Both the position numbers and the translations under genes were made by a program. Under the pieces are notes generated by a model. It saw nothing but the letters and a program-made list of their open reading frames with translations, was not told the DNA's origin and ran no database searches. 9,919 nt of DNA from Bacillota bacterium (lineage in GTDB: Bacteria > Bacillota_A > Clostridia > Lutisporales > Lutisporaceae): the NCBI GenBank assembly GCA_022706865.1, contig JAKJBT010000061.1:1-9919 (forward strand), written 5' to 3'. Below, one piece after another: positions 5,960 through 9,919 of this stretch. Numbering within the stretch: position 1 is the stretch's first letter; each line of letters opens with the position of its first letter.

Positions 5960-5967
5960 GGGGGGGG
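5960..5967 (+). promoter_or_regulatory. Run of eight G acting as ribosome binding site
   Basis: The only purine-rich site before the ABC ATPase ATG (5973) is an unbroken run of eight G, five bases upstream, instead of the GGAGG seen at other genes in the window. Such a tract is prone to length change by slippage, which would alter strength or spacing of the site. Confidence 0.5.
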
Positions 5968-5972
5968 AACAC

Positions 5973-6698
5973 ATGATAGAATTGATTAATGTAAACAAGT
6001 CATACAGCGGTATTGTAAAGGCAGTGGATGATCTGACTATCACCATCCCGGAAGGTCAAATCACAGGATTCCTGGGCCCCAATGGGGCAGGAAAGACTAC
6101 GACCATAAAAATTATAACAGGAGTGCTTAATGCCGACAGCGGAAGCATAACCATTAATGGGACAAATATCAGGGAGAATCCTCTTGAGGCAAAAAGGCAG
6201 TTCGGTTATGTCCCTGATAACCCCGATATGTTTCTTCGTTTAAAGGGTATGGAGTACCTGAATTTCATGGCTGATATTTATGATGTCCCCGATGACCTGA
6301 GAAAGAAAAGGATTCAGGAGCTTGCCGAAAGTTTTGAAATGGAAGCGGCCCTTAATGATCAGATACAGAGTTATTCTCACGGAATGAGGCAGAAGATAGT
6401 CATTATGGGAGTGCTTATCCATGATCCTTCGGTATGGATACTGGACGAGCCCATGACGGGACTTGACCCAAAATCCTCATTTACTCTCAAGGAAATGATG
6501 AAAACCCATGCGGCCGCCGGCAAAACGGTGTTCTTCTCTACTCATGTCCTTGAGGTGGCAGAGAAGCTGTGCGACAGGGTGGCAATTATCAATAAAGGCA
6601 AGCTGCTGTTCTATGGTACTATGGACGAGATGCGGGAAAACTTCAGAAGCAACGGATCTCTGGAAAAGATATTCTTGGAGCTGACGGAAAATGAATAG
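5973..6698 (+). CDS. ABC transporter ATP-binding protein (ABC-2 type exporter)
   Basis: This 241-residue cytoplasmic ATPase powers the membrane protein encoded next to it. It has Walker A GPNGAGKT (35-42), a signature loop YSHGMRQK (134-141, in place of LSGGQ), Walker B VWILDEP (154-160) with the catalytic Glu159, a D-loop GLDP (163-166) and the switch histidine in STH (189-191). The Q-loop position reads GYVPDNP (79-84), with Asp where many ABC proteins have Gln or Glu. This layout fits ABC-2-type exporters of the kind found with Ecs-like or multidrug/bacteriocin systems in Firmicutes. The substrate is not known from the sequence. The ATG at 5973 follows a run of eight G. Its stop lies 8 nt inside the permease gene, so the two are co-translated. 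Confidence 0.93.
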   Translation: MIELINVNKSYSGIVKAVDDLTITIPEGQITGFLGPNGAGKTTTIKIITGVLNADSGSITINGTNIRENPLEAKRQFGYVPDNPDMFLRLKGMEYLNFMADIYDVPDDLRKKRIQELAESFEMEAALNDQIQSYSHGMRQKIVIMGVLIHDPSVWILDEPMTGLDPKSSFTLKEMMKTHAAAGKTVFFSTHVLEVAEKLCDRVAIINKGKLLFYGTMDEMRENFRSNGSLEKIFLELTENE

Positions 6699-8364
6699 AT
6701 ATACAGTACTTACCGGGGTAATGCTGAAAAATTTCAATTTGCTGAATTTAAGGCCGGGAAAATCCGGCAAAATTCCCATAAAGGGAGTTTTGCTGTCCCT
6801 GCTGATATTTGCCGCGTTTTTGCCTATGATGCTAAGTATCGGCAGTATAGTTCTGGCAGGATATGCTGTGCTTTCGGAGATCCGGCAGGAGGGTATGATT
6901 CTTGGTATTGGCTTTTCCTTGTCAAGTCTGACTATTTTCTTTTTCGGTATATTCTACGTTATGAGTGTTTTTTATTTTTCCAAGGACATCGAAAGCCTGC
7001 TGCCGCTGCCTTTAAAGCCGTCGGAAATACTGGCGGCCAAGTTTACTGTTGCCATGCTTTATGAATACCTGACAGAGGCTATATTCCTTGCGCCTGTTCT
7101 TATAGGCTACGGAATTGCAAGCAAGGCGGGGCTGTTGTACTATTTATACGGAATTCTTCTGTTTCTTGCGCTGCCGGTGCTGCCCCTTATATATGCCTCT
7201 GCAATAAGCATGCTGGTAATGGGGTTTACTAACCTTGCTAAGAATAAAGACAGATTCAGGATAGTGGGCGGAATAACAGCCATGTTTTTGGCTGTAGGGA
7301 TAAACGCCTTCATTACAAAACTCACCGGTTCTTCGATTAGTGCCATGGAGCTTCAGAAGCTAATGGAACAGGGCAACAACTCCTATGCGGAAATCATGTC
7401 GGGTATCTTTTTCAGCAACAGGTTTGCGGTGTTGGCGCTGCTGAACAGTGAAGCATTAAAGGGCTTTGTGAACCTGGCCCTGTTTGTGCTTATCTGTATA
7501 CTTTTTATAATGTTATTCCTAAGCTTTGGGGAAGGCATTTATTACAAAGGTGTGGTGGGTATATCCGAGGCTTCCGCCAAAAGGAGGAGGTTTTCAGAAA
7601 CCGAGCTTGAAAGGTCCGGCAGGCAGAAGCCGGTTCTGAGGGCATATATCATCAAGGAGCTTAAGCTGCTTTTCAGGACTCCGGTGTATTTTATGAACTG
7701 TGTTCTTATGAATTTTATATTCCCGTTATTCATAATACTGCCCTTACTGGTACAGCCCGATGAAATGAAGGAACTTCAGGTACTGGGCACATATATAAGG
7801 GATGGAAACGGAAGCGCCATAGTGTTGGCGGCGGCCTTCGGCATAAGCGCTTTTGTCACCTCAACGAATGGAATTGCGGCTTCCGCAATATCCAGAGAGG
7901 GCACTAACATTTTTGTGTGCAAGTATCTGCCTGTAAGCTATAAGACGCAGATAACGGCAAAAGCATTGTCCGGTATGAGCATGGGTGTGGTCGGCACACT
8001 GTCAATGCTGTTGGCTGCTGCAGTATTTATGCCGATTCCGGCTTACCTAATGCTGCTTATTACTGCTGTAAGTATATTTGGAATAGCTTTCAGCTCCTTT
8101 TCGGGAATACTTATAGATCTGAACTTTCCAAAGCTTATATGGGATAATGAACAGAAAGCGGTAAAGCAGAATTTTAATGTTGTGCTCAATATGCTTGTCA
8201 GTGCAGTAGTTGCGGGCATACCGGTTTTTACAATTGTTGCATTGCACTTTACCCTGTGGATGACATTGCTTACACTGGTACTGGTTTTTGGAATACTGGA
8301 CCTGCTGCTGTACAATATACTCTCAACGACAGGAGTGAAGCTTTTTGAAAGGATAGAGGTTTGA
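6691..8364 (+). CDS. ABC-2-type exporter permease, two-halved (unknown substrate)
   Basis: This is a 557-residue integral membrane protein, the partner of the upstream ATPase. Hydrophobic segments lie at about 32-60, 69-96, 121-142, 147-179, 190-210, 257-278, 335-354, 375-399, 428-448, 450-476, 497-519 and 521-543, so around 12 membrane spans. A basic, charged linker (about 284-333, with AKRRRFSETELERSGRQK) separates two halves. Each half carries a similar cytoplasmic motif: LLPLPLKPSEILAAKF (103-118) and KYLPVSYKTQITAKAL (411-426), the LP...(E/Q)I..AK pattern I associate with large fused ABC exporter permeases of Firmicutes. The fused form may allow it to act as a single-chain dimer, which is inference. 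The ATG at 6691 overlaps the ATPase stop. No terminator is evident after the gene. No substrate can be named. Confidence 0.88.
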   Translation: MNRYTVLTGVMLKNFNLLNLRPGKSGKIPIKGVLLSLLIFAAFLPMMLSIGSIVLAGYAVLSEIRQEGMILGIGFSLSSLTIFFFGIFYVMSVFYFSKDIESLLPLPLKPSEILAAKFTVAMLYEYLTEAIFLAPVLIGYGIASKAGLLYYLYGILLFLALPVLPLIYASAISMLVMGFTNLAKNKDRFRIVGGITAMFLAVGINAFITKLTGSSISAMELQKLMEQGNNSYAEIMSGIFFSNRFAVLALLNSEALKGFVNLALFVLICILFIMLFLSFGEGIYYKGVVGISEASAKRRRFSETELERSGRQKPVLRAYIIKELKLLFRTPVYFMNCVLMNFIFPLFIILPLLVQPDEMKELQVLGTYIRDGNGSAIVLAAAFGISAFVTSTNGIAASAISREGTNIFVCKYLPVSYKTQITAKALSGMSMGVVGTLSMLLAAAVFMPIPAYLMLLITAVSIFGIAFSSFSGILIDLNFPKLIWDNEQKAVKQNFNVVLNMLVSAVVAGIPVFTIVALHFTLWMTLLTLVLVFGILDLLLYNILSTTGVKLFERIEV

Positions 8365-8388
8365 AACCAGTCATTTACTATTTTCCTC

Positions 8389-8417
8389 TTTACATTTATT
8401 TCACGGAAAGATAAAAT
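8389..8417 (+). promoter_or_regulatory. Predicted sigma-A promoter of the EF-G-like gene
   Basis: TTTACA (8389-8394), a 17-nt spacer and TAAAAT (8412-8417) match five of six bases in each hexamer. Transcription would start near 8424, giving a leader of about 142 nt, much longer than at the other genes here. A weaker alternative, TTGAAC (8474-8479) with GTTAAT (8497-8502), also has 17-bp spacing. Confidence 0.55.
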
Positions 8418-8446
8418 TAGAGTTACAGTGCATATATATCCTCAGG

Positions 8447-8466
8447 GCACACATTGGAAAGTGTGC
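8447..8466 (+). repeat. Hairpin in the leader of the EF-G-like gene
   Basis: GCACAC (8447-8452) pairs perfectly with GTGTGC (8461-8466) around the loop ATTGGAAA. There is no T tract, so it is not an intrinsic terminator. It lies within the predicted leader, 100 nt before the ATG. An alternative weaker pairing of GTGC (8428-8431) with GCAC (8447-8450) would compete with it. Confidence 0.35.
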
Positions 8467-8565
8467 TGACATATTGAACAGCAGGAAACAGGGTATGTTA
8501 ATAAAGTATTCGCACGTTTAAAATTGCTAATGACGGACAGAATAAACATAAAAGGGGGAATTTTT

Positions 8566-9919
8566 ATGAAAGATCACAAAACAGAAAATCTAAGGAATAT
8601 TGGTTTATTTGGTCACGGCAGCGCTGGAAAGACAACAATAGCAGAAGCTATGCTGTTTAATACCGGAGTTCTGGATAGGTTTGGAAAGGTTGACGATGGA
8701 AATACTGTTACAGACTTTGACCCGGAAGAAATCAAAAGAAAAATTTCCATTAGTGCGGCAACAGCTCCATGTGACTGGAAGGAATGCAGAATCAATGCAA
8801 TTGATACTCCCGGATATTTCGACTTCGTAGGTGAAGCAGTTGCAAGCCTGAAGGTTGTTGACGGAGCCATAATAGCTCTTGACAGCATCGGAGGAGTTGA
8901 AGTAGGTGCGGAGAAGGCTTGGGATTTTGTTACCGAAGGCAGAAAGGCATGTATGTTCTTCGTAAACAAGCTTGACAGAGAAAATGCAAGCTTCTCAAAG
9001 GTTGTTGAACAGCTTAGGGGAGTTTTTGGAAATAAAATAGTACCTTTTGCTCTTCCTATAGGATCAGAAGCAAGCTTCAAGGGAATAGTCGATATTATAG
9101 ATATGAAGGCCAAGATCAGAGAGGGCAATAAAACGGTTGAAGGGGATATACCCGCAGAACTCAAGGCTGAGGCCGAAGAATACAGGAATGCTATAATAGA
9201 AGCAGCAGCCCAGACTGATGAAGAACTCATGGAAAAATATTTCGGCGGTGAGGAGCTTTCAAGGGAAGAGATAATTAAAGGGTTAAGGCTTGGAGTCGTA
9301 GCCGGGGATGTAGCGCCGGTACTATGCGGTGCTGCAGTAAAAAATATAGGAATAGATGTGCTCATGGACACTGTAGTGAATTTTATGCCGTCGCCGGCTG
9401 ATTCACAGGTTCCTGAAGCGATCAACTCAAAGAGCAATGAGAAGGTTAAGATTCCCGCAGATGTAAATGCTCCTTTCAGCGCACAGGTATACAAGACTAT
9501 TGCTGACCCCTTTGTCGGAAAGATTTCAATGTTCAAGGTAATGTCGGGAAAATTGACTGCAGATATGGAAGTATTAAACAGCAGCAAGGAAAAGAAGGAA
9601 AAGCTCAGCAGCCTGTTTCTTTTAAGAGGTAAGAAGCAGGTAGCTGTAGATAAGCTTGTGGCAGGGGATATAGCTGCAGTTGCAAAATTACAGTTCACTA
9701 CTACAGGAGATACCCTGTGTGATGCCAATAACCCGGTGGTGTTTGATCCCATACAGTTCCCGGCTCCAAGTATTTCAATGGCTATTGAGCCAAAGGCAAA
9801 AGGGGACGAAGACAAGATAGGAAGCGGACTGCAAAGGCTTGTTGAAGAAGATCCTACTTTAAAAGTAGAGAAGAATACCGAAACAAAACAGACTTTGATT
9901 TCGGGAATGGGCGAACAGC
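8566..9919 (+). CDS. EF-G-like translational GTPase (EF-G paralogue), 3' end missing (partial)
   Basis: This is a cytosolic GTPase of the elongation factor G family; 451 residues are visible and the frame stays open to the window edge (full EF-G proteins are about 690). The start has AAAGGGGGAA just upstream. G-domain motifs are P-loop GHGSAGKT (16-23), switch I KRKISISAAT (57-66), DTPGYFDFVGE (80-90), NKLD (134-137) and a GAAVKN segment (255-260) where EF-G has GSAFKN. After about residue 300 comes the domain II beta-barrel, and from about 400 the start of domain III. Two changes set it apart from canonical EF-G: Tyr84 in place of the catalytic His of DTPGH, and Ser61 in place of the Mg2+-binding switch I Thr. 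It is therefore best called an EF-G-like paralogue of unproven function, not the housekeeping fusA product. A long minus-strand frame under it is a shadow. Confidence 0.92.
   Translation, partial: MKDHKTENLRNIGLFGHGSAGKTTIAEAMLFNTGVLDRFGKVDDGNTVTDFDPEEIKRKISISAATAPCDWKECRINAIDTPGYFDFVGEAVASLKVVDGAIIALDSIGGVEVGAEKAWDFVTEGRKACMFFVNKLDRENASFSKVVEQLRGVFGNKIVPFALPIGSEASFKGIVDIIDMKAKIREGNKTVEGDIPAELKAEAEEYRNAIIEAAAQTDEELMEKYFGGEELSREEIIKGLRLGVVAGDVAPVLCGAAVKNIGIDVLMDTVVNFMPSPADSQVPEAINSKSNEKVKIPADVNAPFSAQVYKTIADPFVGKISMFKVMSGKLTADMEVLNSSKEKKEKLSSLFLLRGKKQVAVDKLVAGDIAAVAKLQFTTTGDTLCDANNPVVFDPIQFPAPSISMAIEPKAKGDEDKIGSGLQRLVEEDPTLKVEKNTETKQTLISGMGEQ

Noticed and set aside
8613..9815. Minus-strand open frame of 400 codons
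   Set aside because: It lies wholly antisense to the EF-G-like gene. The product is a serine, alanine and isoleucine-rich string with no domain, typical of a shadow frame under a gene with biased codon use.

Overview
The window looks like chromosomal DNA of an anaerobic, low-GC Firmicute of the Clostridia type. The signs are AT-rich intergenic DNA, strong AGGAGG-type ribosome binding sites, sigma-A-like promoters, intrinsic terminators with U tracts, and a ferredoxin-linked 2-oxoacid oxidoreductase paired with butyrate kinase. Genus cannot be fixed from the sequence alone. No insertion sequence, CRISPR array, tRNA or rRNA was seen.

Region 1 (1-5920) is a branched-chain amino acid / 2-oxoacid module. 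A branched-chain aminotransferase gene (ilvE, minus strand, C-terminus cut off by the window edge) diverges from an IclR-family regulator (963-1727), which ends in its own terminator. Next comes a five-gene operon with a clear promoter at 1773-1801: gamma, delta, alpha and beta subunits of a four-subunit 2-oxoacid:ferredoxin oxidoreductase, then a butyrate-kinase-family acyl kinase, closed by a terminator at 5876-5920. Together these would convert branched-chain amino acids to 2-oxoacids (IlvE), then to acyl-CoA with reduction of ferredoxin (oxidoreductase), then, after an acyl-CoA to acyl-phosphate exchange, to the branched-chain fatty acid plus ATP (kinase). The phosphotransacylase for the middle step is not in the window. 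The substrate assignment (branched-chain rather than pyruvate) is inferred from this context.

Region 2 (5929-8364) is a two-gene ABC-2-type transporter: an ATPase and an overlapping, 557-residue membrane protein made of two similar halves. It has its own extended -10 promoter and an odd run of eight G as the ribosome binding site.

Region 3 (8389-9919) is an EF-G-like translational GTPase running off the right edge, behind a good promoter and a leader of about 140 nt. It lacks the usual catalytic histidine of the DTPGH motif, so it is an EF-G paralogue rather than the housekeeping factor.

The most interesting items are regulatory. A perfect 6-3-6 inverted repeat (TGTAAA-TAG-TTTACA) lies on the ilvE -35 box in the divergent ilvE/iclR spacer and has the architecture of IclR-family operators. 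A perfect 20-bp palindrome with TGGAAA/TTTCCA arms lies at the end of iclR. A 13-bp direct repeat with a 20-bp period lies at the start of the oxidoreductase transcript. I see no clearly new biological system; this is a compact, probably co-regulated catabolic module with testable control sites.
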